DNA of 64,000 nucleotides from JAGVSZ01 sp963747775 (GTDB lineage: Bacteria > Pseudomonadota > Gammaproteobacteria > Burkholderiales > SG8-39). The translations under genes were made by a program, and so were the position numbers. Under the pieces are notes generated by a model. It searched no databases, was not told where the DNA came from, and worked only from the letters and a program-made list of their open reading frames with translations. The stretch spans positions 1 to 64,000 of the forward strand of contig CAVVGT010000008.1 of assembly GCA_963747775.1 (NCBI GenBank), read 5' to 3'. Positions 9,071-19,598 of this stretch are shown piece by piece. How positions within the stretch are numbered: the first letter of the stretch is position 1; every line of letters starts with the position of its first letter.

Positions 9071-10489
9071 TCAGGCCTGGCCGGACGCGCCGCGCGAAAG
9101 GTATTGGCCCATGCCTTCGTGGCCCAGCCATTGCGGGCCATCGACGATGCACTGCCCGCGCAGGAAGACCTTCTTCACGCGGCCGGTGAGCGGGCGGCCT
9201 TCGAACAGCGAGTAGTCGCTCAGGCTGTGATGCGCGGCGGCGCGCACCGTCCAGCGTTCTTGCGGGTCGAACAGCACCAGGTCGGCATCGCTACCCACGG
9301 CCACCGTGCCCTTGCGCGGGAACAGGCCGAACAGGCGCGCCGGTGCCGTGGCCACCAGGTCGACGAAGCGGTGCAGCGACAGGCCGTGTTGCAGCACCGC
9401 AGCGTCGTGCATCAGCTCCAGCCGCGTTTCCAGGCCCGGTGCGCCGTTGGGGATGCGGTTGAAGGCGGCCAGCCCCAGACGCTTGGAGTGGCGCAGGCCG
9501 TGCGGCTGCTCGCCGTAGGTGAAGGCGCAGTGGTCGGTGGCCACGGTCTGGATGTCATCCGTTTGCAGCCCGCGCCACAGTTGCAGGCCGTGGCTGGCCG
9601 GGCGAATCGGCGGCGACATCACGTACTTGGCGCCTTCGAAGCCCTCGGACTCGTACACCGAGTCATCGAGCAGCAGGTACTGCGGGCAGGTCTCGGCAAA
9701 CACCGGCAGGCCGCGGCGGCGGGCCCGCTGCACCGCCTGCAGGGCCTGCGCGGTGGACAGGTGCACCACGTACAACGGCGCCTGGGCCAGTTCGGACAGG
9801 TCGATGGCGCGCTGCGCGGCTTCGCCTTCGAGCAGGGCCGGGCGGGTCAACGCGTGGTGGCGTGGCGCCGTGTGGCCCTGGGCCAGTGCAGCCTGCACCA
9901 GGCTCTGGATGACCGGGCCGTTCTCGGCGTGCACGCAGCTCAGCGCACCCAGCGCACCGGCGGCGCGCATGGCGGTGAACAGGGCGTCGTCTTCGAGCAT
10001 CAGCGCGCCGGGGTAGGCCATGAAGAACTTGAAGCTGCTGATGCCTTCGCGCTCGACCAGGGTCTTCATCTCGGCAAGCGTGGCGGCGCCGGCATCGAGC
10101 ACGATCATGTGCGCGCCGACATCGACGCAGGCGTTGGCACGGCGCCGGTGCCAGTCTTCGAGGCCAGCCATCAGGCTGGCGCCGGGCGGCGGCGTGCAGT
10201 AGTCGACCACTGTGGTGGTGCCGCCAAAGGCGGCGGCGCGCGTGCCCACGGCAAAGTCGTCCACCGTGCTGGCGGTGGGCGTGGCCGAGTCGAGGTGCGT
10301 GTGCACGTCCACCGCGCCGGGCAGCACCAGCAGGCCGGCCGCGTCGACCACCGCGATGTCGGGGCCCGTGGGCAAGGTCCTGCCGATGGCCTGGATGCGG
10401 CCGTCTTCGATCAGGATGTCGGCGACACAATCGTCGACGGCAGTGACGATGCGGCCGTTGCGGATCAGCGTGGCTGTGGCCGAGCTCAC
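9071..10489 (-). CDS. hyuA: Dihydropyrimidinase / D-hydantoinase
   Basis: Cyclic amidohydrolase that opens hydantoin or dihydropyrimidine rings, 472 residues. The start is the GTG at 10489, overlapping the ssnA stop as GTGA. Metal-site motifs are VDVHTHLD, the carbamylated lysine in SFKFFMAYPG, CVHAENG, VVHLST and TDHCAFTYGE. It corresponds by position to E. coli hyuA (ygeZ), which sits in the same cluster. The frame is intact. With the two carbamoyl hydrolases and carbamate kinase it forms a full ring-opening and deamidation route. Confidence 0.88.
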   Translation of the reverse strand: MSSATATLIRNGRIVTAVDDCVADILIEDGRIQAIGRTLPTGPDIAVVDAAGLLVLPGAVDVHTHLDSATPTASTVDDFAVGTRAAAFGGTTTVVDYCTPPPGASLMAGLEDWHRRRANACVDVGAHMIVLDAGAATLAEMKTLVEREGISSFKFFMAYPGALMLEDDALFTAMRAAGALGALSCVHAENGPVIQSLVQAALAQGHTAPRHHALTRPALLEGEAAQRAIDLSELAQAPLYVVHLSTAQALQAVQRARRRGLPVFAETCPQYLLLDDSVYESEGFEGAKYVMSPPIRPASHGLQLWRGLQTDDIQTVATDHCAFTYGEQPHGLRHSKRLGLAAFNRIPNGAPGLETRLELMHDAAVLQHGLSLHRFVDLVATAPARLFGLFPRKGTVAVGSDADLVLFDPQERWTVRAAAHHSLSDYSLFEGRPLTGRVKKVFLRGQCIVDGPQWLGHEGMGQYLSRGASGQA

Positions 10490-11832
10490 GGGGCTGCTCC
10501 ACCACGGTCCAGTTCGTCCATGCGCTGCCACAGCGCGGCCGCTGCCTTGCGCGCGGCGGCGTAGATGGGCGTCACGTCGAAGGGGAAGCTGCGATTCTCG
10601 AAAACCAGCCTGCCGTCGACCATGACGCTGTCGACAGCACTCGAACCCATGCCGAAGGCCAGATGCCCGCCGATGTTCTGCGCCACGAGTGGCGTCGGGC
10701 AGTCGTAGTCGCAGACCGTCAGGTCGGCCTTGTAGCCGGCCTCCAGCCGGCCGAAGCGCGCACCGAAGTTCCGCTCGAGAATCCGGTTGCCGTTCCACAG
10801 GAAGCGCATGAAGCTGTCCGGCCACATCGGCCCGCCCGCGTCGCGGTGCTTGAAGAAGGCGAACTTCAGTTCCTCGAACATGTCGGCGCCAATGCCGTCC
10901 GTGCCCAACGCCAGGTTGCGATAAGCCCCCAACTTGCCGTTGTAGCCCACATGGTTGTTCATGTTGGACCGTGGGTTGTGCACCAGGAAGGCGTCCTGCG
11001 CATTGAGGATGTCGATGTCGACATCCGACAAGTACAGGCCGTGGGCGACCAGGGTCTTGTGATTGATCAGCTGGTGTGACGCGAGGCGTTCGATCAGGTC
11101 TTGGCCGTAGACATCGTGGCCCTGCGAAACGTCGTAGCGGTCTTCGGCCACGTGGATGTGCAGGCCCCGGCCCGTGGACTGCACGGCATGCTGCAGCAGT
11201 TCCATGCCCTTGCGCGAGATTGTGAACGGCGCGTGTGCGCCGATCATGGCCTCCACCAGATGGGGCTCGTCGCCCTTGGCCTTGGCGGCGTCGACCTGCC
11301 GGGCAAAGGCCAGGTTCTCGTCGACGCCGGCTTTCAGCTCTGCGTCGCCGCCATTGCGGTGCGTGGTCTCGTAGCAGGTGATGCCGCGAAGCCCGGCTTC
11401 GACGAAGCCTCTGCGCAGGGTGCTCAGCGACCCGGCCACGTAGTTCGGCGACGCGTGATGGTCGATGACGGCGGTGCAGCCGCTCTTGATGGCTTCCAGC
11501 GAACAGACGAGCCCGCTGTAGTACAGCGACTCTTCGTCCAGCGCCCGATCCAGCCGCCACCACAGGTTCTTCAACGTGGAGATGAAATCCGGGCAGGGCT
11601 TGATCTGCGCCATGATGCCGCGCGCCAGGCCGGAATAGAAGTGGTTGTGCGAGCAGACGATGCCCGGCATGACGAGCCTGCCTTGCATCTCGCGGACCTG
11701 GGCCCGCGGATAGCGGGCTGCCAGAGCGGTGCCCACCTCCTGGATCAGCGAGCCTTCGATCGCGATGTCGACGCCGCCTTGCACCAGCGCCGGCTCGAAC
11801 TGAACCGCGGTGACGTTCTGCAGGATCAGCAT
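10486..11832 (-). CDS. ssnA: SsnA-like aminohydrolase
   Basis: Amidohydrolase-superfamily protein, 448 residues from ATG 11832. Motifs are the HxH metal site in CSHNHFYSGL, HIHVAEDRYD, VAHGLYL and LGTDGIGADMFEELKFA. It resembles chlorohydrolase/guanine-deaminase-type enzymes; SsnA itself is a poorly characterised aminohydrolase always found beside ygfK. That is the arrangement here, with only 5 bases to the ygfK stop. Deamination of a purine or a purine breakdown product is the likely job, but it is not proven. Confidence 0.85.
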   Translation of the reverse strand: MLILQNVTAVQFEPALVQGGVDIAIEGSLIQEVGTALAARYPRAQVREMQGRLVMPGIVCSHNHFYSGLARGIMAQIKPCPDFISTLKNLWWRLDRALDEESLYYSGLVCSLEAIKSGCTAVIDHHASPNYVAGSLSTLRRGFVEAGLRGITCYETTHRNGGDAELKAGVDENLAFARQVDAAKAKGDEPHLVEAMIGAHAPFTISRKGMELLQHAVQSTGRGLHIHVAEDRYDVSQGHDVYGQDLIERLASHQLINHKTLVAHGLYLSDVDIDILNAQDAFLVHNPRSNMNNHVGYNGKLGAYRNLALGTDGIGADMFEELKFAFFKHRDAGGPMWPDSFMRFLWNGNRILERNFGARFGRLEAGYKADLTVCDYDCPTPLVAQNIGGHLAFGMGSSAVDSVMVDGRLVFENRSFPFDVTPIYAAARKAAAALWQRMDELDRGGAAP

Positions 11833-11837
11833 GGCGT

Positions 11838-14800
11838 TCACTCCGCAACCGGGCTCAGTAGATAGCCGTGCCGGGCATGCACCTGGGTGATGATGCGGCA
11901 CAGGTCTGACAACTCGGGCGGTGCGTCGTCGATCCGGCTGGCGGCGTCGATGGACAGGTCATAGCACTTTCCTGCCTGGCGCACGCGCACGGCCGAGCCC
12001 TCCACCAGGAAGCCGGCGTTGGTACTGCTGTCGAAGTCCTGCCGCAGGCTGAAGATGGTGACCTTGTCCTTGTAGGGGCGCCCCTGCCAGGGGCAGAAGC
12101 TGGCGCAATTGCCGCATTCGTTGCAGTACGCATCGACATGCAGGATCTGGAAGCGATCCTTGAAGCCCGGCACGGCAATGGCGATGTTGGCCCGGTTCGG
12201 GCACACATCGACGCACTTGTTGCACACGTAGTTGCACTGCAGGCAGCGCTCGCCTTCCTGCTTGACGAAGGATTGAAGCTCGTCCTTCTTGACGATGTTC
12301 ACCACGACCGCGCCCTTGCGAGCGGTGATTTCGGCAGGGTTGGCGTTGAGCCAGTACTTGTCGCCGTGGTGGCTCTTCAGGCTTTCGCGCTTGAGAATGA
12401 CATCGGTCGCGCGTCGGGCATCGCCGATGGCCCCCACGATGGACGACGGGCCCTTTTGCACGTCGCCGATCAGGAAGACGTTGCTGCGGGTGGTCTCACC
12501 GGTCTTGAGGTCGACGAGGGGCCAGCCCTTGTCGTCCAGCGGCACACCCATGGCCTTGAGCACGTCGGTGTCGGCCTGTTCCCCGACCGCCGTGATCAAG
12601 GCGTCCATCTTGAAGCTGACGGTCTGGTCGGTGGCCAGAGGGCGGCGCCGGCCCTTTTCGTCGGGTGCTCCCAGGTCCATCACGCGGCAGCTCAGGACTG
12701 CCGTCGGCATCGAAGCGCTCCGGGTTGGTCAGGAAACGGAACTTCACGCCGTCTTCGACGGCTTCTTCGTACTCCTCGCGGTAGGCCGGAATCTCGTTGA
12801 AGCTGCGGCGGTAGACCACGGTCACGTCTTTCACGCCGGGCACGCGCAGGGCCGCACGCGCGCAGTCCATGGCGGTATTGCCCGCACCGACAACCGCCAC
12901 TTGTTGGCCCAGGTCCAGCTTCTCGCCACTGTTGAAGCGGCGCAGGAAGGACAGGGACTTGAAGACATTCTGATGGCTGCCTTCGAGCTTGACGCCACTG
13001 TTCTTGTCGGCACCGATGCCGATCAGGACGTACTCGAAGCCCTGGGCCTTGAGCTGGTCGACGGTGAGCTCGGGATCGCAGCCGTACTCGAACTTGACGC
13101 CGTGTTCGGCGACGAAATCGATGTCGTGCCGCACCAGTTCTTCGGGCAGGCGGAAGCGCGGCACGATCTGGCCGCATACGCCGCCCGCGCTGGCTTCACG
13201 CTCGAAGAGCGTCACCGGGTGTCCGGCGCGTGCCAGGAAGTAGCCGGCAGACAGCCCGGCCGGGCCCATGCCGACCACCGCCACCGGGTGGCGCGAACCG
13301 CTGCCCGCGGGCTTGTGCCAACGACTGCGGTACTCGGCCCAGCCTTTTTCGAGTGCCACCTTCTTCAGGTCGCGGATCTTCAGCGGGCTGTCGTAGTCCA
13401 GGCGCGTGCAGTTGGCCTGGCACTGGTGGTCGCAGATGTGCCCGGTGATCGCCGGCAAGGCGTTCCTTTGGTAGATCACGTCCAGCGCATCGGCATAACG
13501 CTCTTCGGACAGCAGGTGGATGTACTCCGGGATGTCCTGGTGAATGGCGCAGGCCGACACACACGGCGCCACGTAGCAGTCGGTCAGCGGCAGCGGGCCG
13601 CCGGCGTCGATCACCTCCTTGGAGCGCCAGGATTTCTGCGTGTACTCTGCGGACACGGCCTTGGCCGCCAGCGCTTCGAGCCTGGCCACATCGATGCGGC
13701 CCATCTGCCAGGTGTCGGAGCGGTCCAGTTCCTTCACGCACTCGAGCAGGCGCAGGTAGCCGCCCGGTTTCAGCAGGTCGGTGGCCATCGTGATCGGCCG
13801 GATGCCGGTTTCGAAGATGTCCTTTATGTTGAAGAGGCTCGCACCGCCGGAGTAGGACACGGGCAGTTCGCCGTCGAATTCACGCGACAGGATGGCAGCG
13901 ACGTTGATCGACAGCGGGAACAAGGCCCGGCCCGACATGTAGAACTCTTCACCCGGCAGCGCGCCTTTGCCATTCACCGCACCGAGCGTGTTGGTCAGCT
14001 TGACGCCGAAGCTCAGCCCCTTGTCACGGCTGAATTTGATCAGGCGGCGCAGCATCGCCTTGGCCTGATCGAGCTTCAGGTCATGCGCAAAGGACTCGGG
14101 CTTGAGCTTGAGGTAGTCGAAACCGCAGGTGTCCAGGATCTCGCGTACCCGATCAAACCCGAGCAGCGTGGGGTTGAGCTTGACGAAGGTGTTGAGCGAC
14201 TTCTCCTCGAGCATGTACTGGCAGATCGCCTCGATCTCGTGCGGCGGGCAGCCATGCATGGTCGACAGCGTGACGCCGCGCACGAGCTTCGAGGCGATGC
14301 GGCCGGGCAGGCCTTTCAGGTGCGCCTTGCGGCTTTCGAGGCCGAGGTCCTTGATGAAGGCCTCGTCGTTGACCCACTTTTCGAGCGTGCGAACGTACTC
14401 GGCGAACTTGGGATGCCGCCGCGCATCGACCATGTTGTCGATGTACTCCTGCATCGGCGGCTGCTTGATGCCCTCGAGGTTGTAGCCCACGCTCATGTTG
14501 AAGCTGAACGAGTTGGCTTCGCCATCGAGCCGCGGGTCAAAGACCTCTTCCAGCAGGTGCAGCGCAAACCAGGCCTTCAGATATTCATCGAAAGCCTTGG
14601 GCAGCGTGTACTCGGTCGACCATTCGGTGTTGTAGCACTCGTCCTCGGCGTCGATACAGGGCTTGGCGATCTCCAGGCGGTCCATGATCTGCACCGTCTT
14701 CAGCTCGATGAACCGTCCACCGGTCAGCCACGAGACCACGATGTTCTGCGCCAGTTGCGTGTGCGGCCCGGCGGCCGGCCCGACCGGCGTCTCGCAGCTT

Positions 14801-14946
14801 TCGCCAAACACCTTGATCAGGCGGTCGTCGGCTTTGCGATAGAACTGGTTCTCAGAGATGTCGAATATCGAACGGCTTGCCTTGTACTCACCGAAAATTC
14901 GCGCCAGCAGTCCTTCAAACGGGACGGGACGCATGATGTCGCTCAT
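11838..14946 (-). CDS. ygfK: YgfK-like iron-sulfur flavoprotein (putative selenate reductase subunit; one frame break)
   Basis: Large redox protein, about 1035 residues if one extra base near 12699 is ignored; E. coli YgfK is almost the same length. The N-terminal third is a dihydroorotate-dehydrogenase-like barrel. The middle is a GltD-like pyridine-nucleotide disulfide oxidoreductase (VVGMGPAGLSAGYFLARAG for FAD; VVGAGNTAMDCARAALR for NAD). The C-terminus has two ferredoxin-like cysteine clusters (CLQCNYVCNKCVDVCP and CNECGNCASFCP). It probably passes electrons to or from the molybdenum hydroxylase of this cluster. The name selenate reductase is historical. The start at 14946 begins MSDIMRPVPF. 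Confidence 0.87.
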
Positions 14947-15020
14947 AGGGATCTCCTCGTAGCCAAATGTGCCGGTGGTGACGCGCAGCTTCGTTCTCGG
15001 GCGACGTCAGCGAACCCCGT

Positions 15021-16001
15021 CTATGCCGGATCGGGAGCCGGTGGGCCGGCGGGCTTGACCGGTGTGCCGTCGGCCATCAGCCCGGGCCCCTTGCGGGCCA
15101 CCAGTCGGCTGTACGCCTCGGGCTGGCGGTGCAGATCGAAATTGAAGGTGGTTTCCTTGAACGAGTTGCACAGGTCCAGGTCGCAGCGGGCCAGCGCCAA
15201 CTCGTCGCCCTTGGTGGTGCACGAGGCGACGATCTCGCCCGACGGCGCCACGATGCAACTGCCGCCGATCTGGTCCACGCCTTCTTCGATGCCGGCCTTG
15301 GCCACGCCCACCACCCAGGTGCCGTTCTGGTAGGCCCCGGCCTGCATGACGAGCTGGTTGTGGAACAGCGACAGGTCGTCGTGTTCGGGTGCCGGCGGGT
15401 TGTGCACCGGCGTGTTGTAGCCGATGAGGATCATCTCCACGCCCTGCACACCCATCTCGCGATAGGTTTCGGTCCAGCGCCGGTCGTTGCAGATGGCCAT
15501 GCCGAACACGCCACCAAAAACTTCGAAGACCGGGAAGTCCTTGCCGGCTTCGAAGTAGCGCTTTTCCAGGTGCTGGAAGGAGCGCCACGGTTCGTGTTCT
15601 TCGTGACCGGGCAGGTGCACCTTGCGGTACTTGCCGGCGATGCGGCCGTTCTTGTCGACGATGATCGACGTGTTGTAGCGCCGCGTGTGCCCGTCCTCAA
15701 CGGCCAGTTCGCCATAGCCGATGTAAAAGCCTATGCCCAGCTTGCGCGAAAAGTCGAACAAGGCTTGCGTCTCGGGCCCGGGCATCTCGCGTTCGTAGTA
15801 GGCGTCAAGCTCGGCCGGGTCTTCGACGTACCAGCGCGGGAAGAAGGTGGTCAGTGCCAGTTCAGGGTACACGATCAGGTCGCAACCCATCTGGTGCGCC
15901 TGAAGCATCAGCGCGCTCAGGCGCTGCACGACTTGCGCGCGGGTTTCATGCTTGGCGATGGGGCCGAGTTGGCCTATCGCGAGGTTGACGAATCTGGACA
16001 T
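15021..16001 (-). CDS. N-carbamoyl-D-amino-acid hydrolase (nitrilase family)
   Basis: D-carbamoylase of 326 residues. The nitrilase triad is visible: E47 (VYPELAL), K127 (KYRKVHLPG) and C171 (AICNDRRW), close to the spacing known for the Agrobacterium enzyme. It cleaves N-carbamoyl-D-amino acids to the amino acid, CO2 and ammonia, the second step after D-hydantoinase. The gene is not part of the E. coli ygf block, so it is an addition here. The frame is intact; it follows the carbamate kinase start by about 80 bases. Confidence 0.86.
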   Translation of the reverse strand: MSRFVNLAIGQLGPIAKHETRAQVVQRLSALMLQAHQMGCDLIVYPELALTTFFPRWYVEDPAELDAYYEREMPGPETQALFDFSRKLGIGFYIGYGELAVEDGHTRRYNTSIIVDKNGRIAGKYRKVHLPGHEEHEPWRSFQHLEKRYFEAGKDFPVFEVFGGVFGMAICNDRRWTETYREMGVQGVEMILIGYNTPVHNPPAPEHDDLSLFHNQLVMQAGAYQNGTWVVGVAKAGIEEGVDQIGGSCIVAPSGEIVASCTTKGDELALARCDLDLCNSFKETTFNFDLHRQPEAYSRLVARKGPGLMADGTPVKPAGPPAPDPA

Positions 16002-16080
16002 GGCGCTCGCCTTCCGGGTTGCAATGCGACTGCGGACAGCCCTGCCTGCGCGCGACCGGCGGCAGCGTGCCTGTGCTGGG

Positions 16081-17010
16081 TCATCCTATTCGTGTGCCCG
16101 TGCGTCCTTCGATGCCGTCCTTGGCCTTGGCCAGCAGCGTGATCAGGGTCGAGCGGCCGGGCCTGGAGGCGGCAAAGTCCACCGCAGCCTGCACCTTGGG
16201 CAGCATCGAACCCTTGGCGAAGTGGCCTTCGCTCATGTAGCGGCGGGCCTCGTCCACGCTCAGCTGGTCCAACCAGCGCTGGTCGGGTTTGCCGAAGTTC
16301 AGCGCCACGCGTTCCACCGCCGTGAGGATGATGAGCAGGTCGGCGTCGATCATCTCGGCCAGCTTGGCGCTGGCCAGGTCCTTGTCGACCACGGCGCTGG
16401 CACCCTTGAGGTGGTTGCCCTGCCGGTACACCGGGATGCCGCCGCCGCCCACCGCAATGGCCAGTTGCCCGGCCTGCACCATGGCACGCACGGTTTCCTT
16501 TTCCACCACGTCCAGCGGCTTGGGCGAGGCCACCACGCGGCGCCAGCCGCGGCCGGCGTCTTCCTTCATGACATAGCCGTTGCGCATCATGACTTCGGCT
16601 TCGTTCTTCGAAAAGTGCGAGCCGATGGGCTTGGTGGGGTCCTTGAAAGCCGGGTCGTGCTCGTCGACGATGACCTGCGTGATCAGCGAGGCCACCGGCA
16701 CCTGCAGGCCGCGGTCGAGCAGCTCTTCGCGCAGCGCGTTTTGCAGGTCGTAGCCGATGTAGCCCTGGCTGAGCGCCACGCACACCGACATGGGCAGATG
16801 CGGGGTGTGGGCCTCGGTCATCGCCGCGGCCTCAAAGGCCGTGTCGATCATGCCGACTTGCGGCCCGTTGCCATGCGTGACGACGACGCGGTGGCCCTGC
16901 TCGATGAGGTCGACGATGGAGCGTGATGTCGACTTCACGGCGGCCATCTGCTCGGCCAGGTTGTCGCCCAGGGCGTTGCCGCCCAGGGCCATGACGATGG
17001 TCTTGCCCAT
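16081..17010 (-). CDS. arcC: Carbamate kinase
   Basis: Amino-acid-kinase-fold enzyme, 309 residues, that makes ATP from carbamoyl phosphate and ADP. The N-terminal VMALGGNALG and VVTHGNGPQVG are signature segments; SHFSKNEAEVMMRNGYVMKEDAGRGW and VDKDLASAKLAEMIDAD are also typical. It sits where yqeA lies in the E. coli cluster, 7 bases downstream of ygeY. It should harvest energy from carbamoyl phosphate made by the YgeW carbamoyltransferase working in the phosphorolytic direction. Confidence 0.9.
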   Translation of the reverse strand: MGKTIVMALGGNALGDNLAEQMAAVKSTSRSIVDLIEQGHRVVVTHGNGPQVGMIDTAFEAAAMTEAHTPHLPMSVCVALSQGYIGYDLQNALREELLDRGLQVPVASLITQVIVDEHDPAFKDPTKPIGSHFSKNEAEVMMRNGYVMKEDAGRGWRRVVASPKPLDVVEKETVRAMVQAGQLAIAVGGGGIPVYRQGNHLKGASAVVDKDLASAKLAEMIDADLLIILTAVERVALNFGKPDQRWLDQLSVDEARRYMSEGHFAKGSMLPKVQAAVDFAASRPGRSTLITLLAKAKDGIEGRTGTRIG

Positions 17011-17017
17011 GGTCGCC

Positions 17018-18243
17018 TCAGGCTGGCTGAGCCAGTTCCTGCAGATAGGTCACCGGCACCGCGGCATACATGGCGGCGCACTTGACGAGGTGCTCCTTCC
17101 AGGTCTTCTCGTTGGGCGCGTGCGCCTCGGGCTCCTTGCCGGGGCCGAAGCCGACCACCGGGATGCCGTGGCGGCCCATGATGGACACGCCGTTGGTGGA
17201 GAAGGTCCACTTGTCGATCACCGGCTTGCTCTTGAACAGGCCTTCGTAGGCATGCGCCAGCGTGCGCACGGTGACGTGGTCTTCGGGCGTCTTCCAGGTC
17301 GGGAAGAAGCACTCTGTGGGGTAGACCAGGCCGGTGTACGACGGCCGCTCGTAGTGGTACATCGAGACGACTGCGTTTGCCGCCTTCACGGCCGGCAGGG
17401 CGCGGATTTCGTCGAGCGCGCGTTCCCAGGTCTCGCCCCAGGTCAGCCTGCGGTCGATGGACACCGCGCAGCTGTCGGCCACCGCGCAGCGGCTGGGCGA
17501 GGTGAAGAAGATCTCCGACACGGTGAGCGTGCCCTTGCCCAGAAACTCATCGTTACCCAGGTTCTTGGCCAGGCCCTGCAGTTCGATGAGGATGGGCGCC
17601 ATCTTGAAGATGGCGTTGTCGCCGCGCTCGGGCGCCGAGCCGTGGCAACTGCGGCCCTGCACGTCGACGCGGATCTCCATGCGGCCGCGGTGGCCGCGGT
17701 AGATCTGGCAGTCGGTGGGCTCGGTGCTGATGACGAACTCGGGGCGGATATTGCCCTGCTCGATCAGGTACTGCCAGCACAGGCCGTCGCAGTCTTCTTC
17801 CTGCACGGTGCCGGTGACGAGCAGCGTGTACGCGTCGGTGAGGCCGAGATCCTTGATGATCTTGCCGGCGTACACCATCGAGGCCATGCCGCCTTCCTGG
17901 TCCGACCCGCCCCGGCCGCCGATGATCTCGTCGTCTTCCATGCCCTGGTAGGGGTCGAAGCTCCAGTTCTTCATGTTGCCCACGCCGACGGTGTCGATGT
18001 GCGCATCCATCGCGATCAGGTGCGGCCCGTTGCCGATGGTGCCGATGATGTTGCCCATGGGGTCGATCTCGACCTTGTCGAAGCCGACCTTCTCCATCTC
18101 CTGCTTGATGCGCAGCACGACCTTCTCTTCGTCGGCGCTTTCGCTGGGGATGGCGATCATGTCGCGCAGGAAGCGCGTCATGTCGGCCTTGTAGTGCTGG
18201 GCTCTCTGGAGGATCTGTTCGAAGGGAATCTGTTGCTGCTCAT
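17018..18243 (-). CDS. ygeY: YgeY-family M20 hydrolase (start region possibly frame-shifted)
   Basis: Zinc metallohydrolase of the M20 family (the ygeY group linked to selenium-metabolism clusters), about 408 residues. Metal motifs are AMDAHIDTVGVG, GRGGSDQEGG, VQEEDCDG and STEPTDC. The conserved frame runs upstream through QQQIPFEQILQ to the ATG at 18243 only if one G is restored after that ATG (giving MEQQQ). Otherwise the first in-frame ATG is near 18184 (MTRFLRDM). It probably cleaves an amide or carbamoyl bond of a purine breakdown product. Position between ygeW and carbamate kinase matches E. coli. Confidence 0.85.
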
Positions 18244-18329
18244 GTGCTCTCCATGATTGCGGTGGCGGGTGAGGCCTGGAAGGTACTGCCCGCTCGGGAT
18301 TGGCCGGCTGTGCCCGCGGCGCAGTCGGC

Positions 18330-19518
18330 TTAGCGCAACCGCGGGCGGCCATCGGCCAGCACCTGGGCCAGCACCTGGGCCGGGTCGGCAAAGCGGCGCG
18401 CCATGATCATCGCGGCGATGATGTAGGGCTTCCAGCCGGCTTCCTTGTAGGTCTCGATGCGGTACTTGCTCGAAGACCGCGGCGCTGACCTCGCCGCGCT
18501 CGCAGGACACGCCGGTGATGTCCGCCGGCAGGCAGTGCATGTACAGCGCCTTGCCCTTGGCGGTGCGCTTCATCATGGCCTCGTCGCAATGCCAGTGCTT
18601 GTGCTCGGCGTTCTGCGCGAGGCAGGACTTTTCCAGCGCCTTCAGGCCGTCGTGGTCGCTGGCGCGCAGCAGCTTGGTGCGCTGCTCCATCACCTTGTAG
18701 GGCGCCCAGGACTTGGGGTAGACGATGTCGGCGCCCTTGAAGGCCTCTTCCATCGTGGCCACCTGCTGGAAGCTGCCGCCGCTGGCTTTGGCGTTCTTGT
18801 GCGCCACCTTCACCACCGCCGGAATGAGGTCGTAGCCCTCGGGGTGGGCCAGCGTGACGTCCATGCCGAAGCGCGTCATCAGGCCGATGATGCCCTGCGG
18901 CACCGACAGCGGCTTGCCGTAGCTCGGCGAGTAGGCCCAGGTCATGGCGATCTTCTTGCCCTTGAGCTTTTCCAGGCTGCCGAAGTGCTCTTGCAGCCAG
19001 GCCAGGTCGGCCATGCTCTGTGTCGGGTGGTCGATGTCGCACTGCAGGTTGATCACCGCCGGGCGTTGCGGCAGCACACCCTGGGCAAAGCCGTCGTCGA
19101 GCGCCGCGCCGACTTCGCGCATGTAGGCATTGCCCGCGCCCAGGAACATGTCGTCGCGGATGCCGACGACGTCGGCGCAGAACGAGATCATGTTGGCCGT
19201 CTCGCGCACCGTTTCGCCGTGCGCGATCTGCGACTTGCCTTCGTCCAGGTCCTGCTGAGTCAGGCCCAGCAGGTTCAGCGCCGAGGCGTAGGAGAACCGC
19301 GTGCGCGTGGAGTTGTCGCGGAACACCGAGACGCCGATGCCGGTGCCGAACACGCGCGTGTCGATGTTCTCGGCGCGCATGCGCCTGATGGCGTCGGCCA
19401 GCATCAGCACCTGGCGCAACTCGGCGGGCGTCTGCTCCCACGTGAGGAGGAAGTCCTTCGCGCGCAGCCCCGATTTGAGTTGGCCGATTTCCGCGAGCAG
19501 GCTTTGGATCTTCTTCAT
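18330..19518 (-). CDS. ygeW: YgeW-type knotted carbamoyltransferase (one frame break near the 3' end)
   Basis: Carbamoyltransferase of the aspartate/ornithine family, about 395 residues after removing one extra base near 18466; E. coli YgeW is almost identical in length. The carbamoyl-phosphate loop is FRDNSTRTRFSY. The HCLPAD motif is present, and the C-terminus resumes after the break as QYRIETYKEAGWKPYIIAA. The substrate of YgeW is unsettled; oxalurate/carbamoyl transfer in purine catabolism is one possibility. It is the first gene of the tight ygeW-ygeY-arcC run, and ATG 19518 starts it. Confidence 0.87.
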
Positions 19519-19598
19519 TGCAGCTTCCTGTGTAGGCCCGGCACCGCAACCCGTCTGGTTGCCGGCTGCGCGGGTGGTTGTGTCAAGAGGTCATGTCT

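Noticed and set aside
8759..10564. Plus-strand open frame of about 600 codons opposite hyuA
   Set aside because: Antisense shadow with repetitive Ala/Gln/His/Arg composition; hyuA is clearly the real gene.
11838..14946. Calling YgfK a proven selenate reductase
   Set aside because: The name rests on old annotation; the domains only show an Fe-S flavoprotein electron carrier.
12289..15333. Open frame of about 1014 codons on the plus strand opposite ygfK
   Set aside because: It is a shadow of the high-GC ygfK codons; no motifs, and ygfK is strongly conserved on the other strand.
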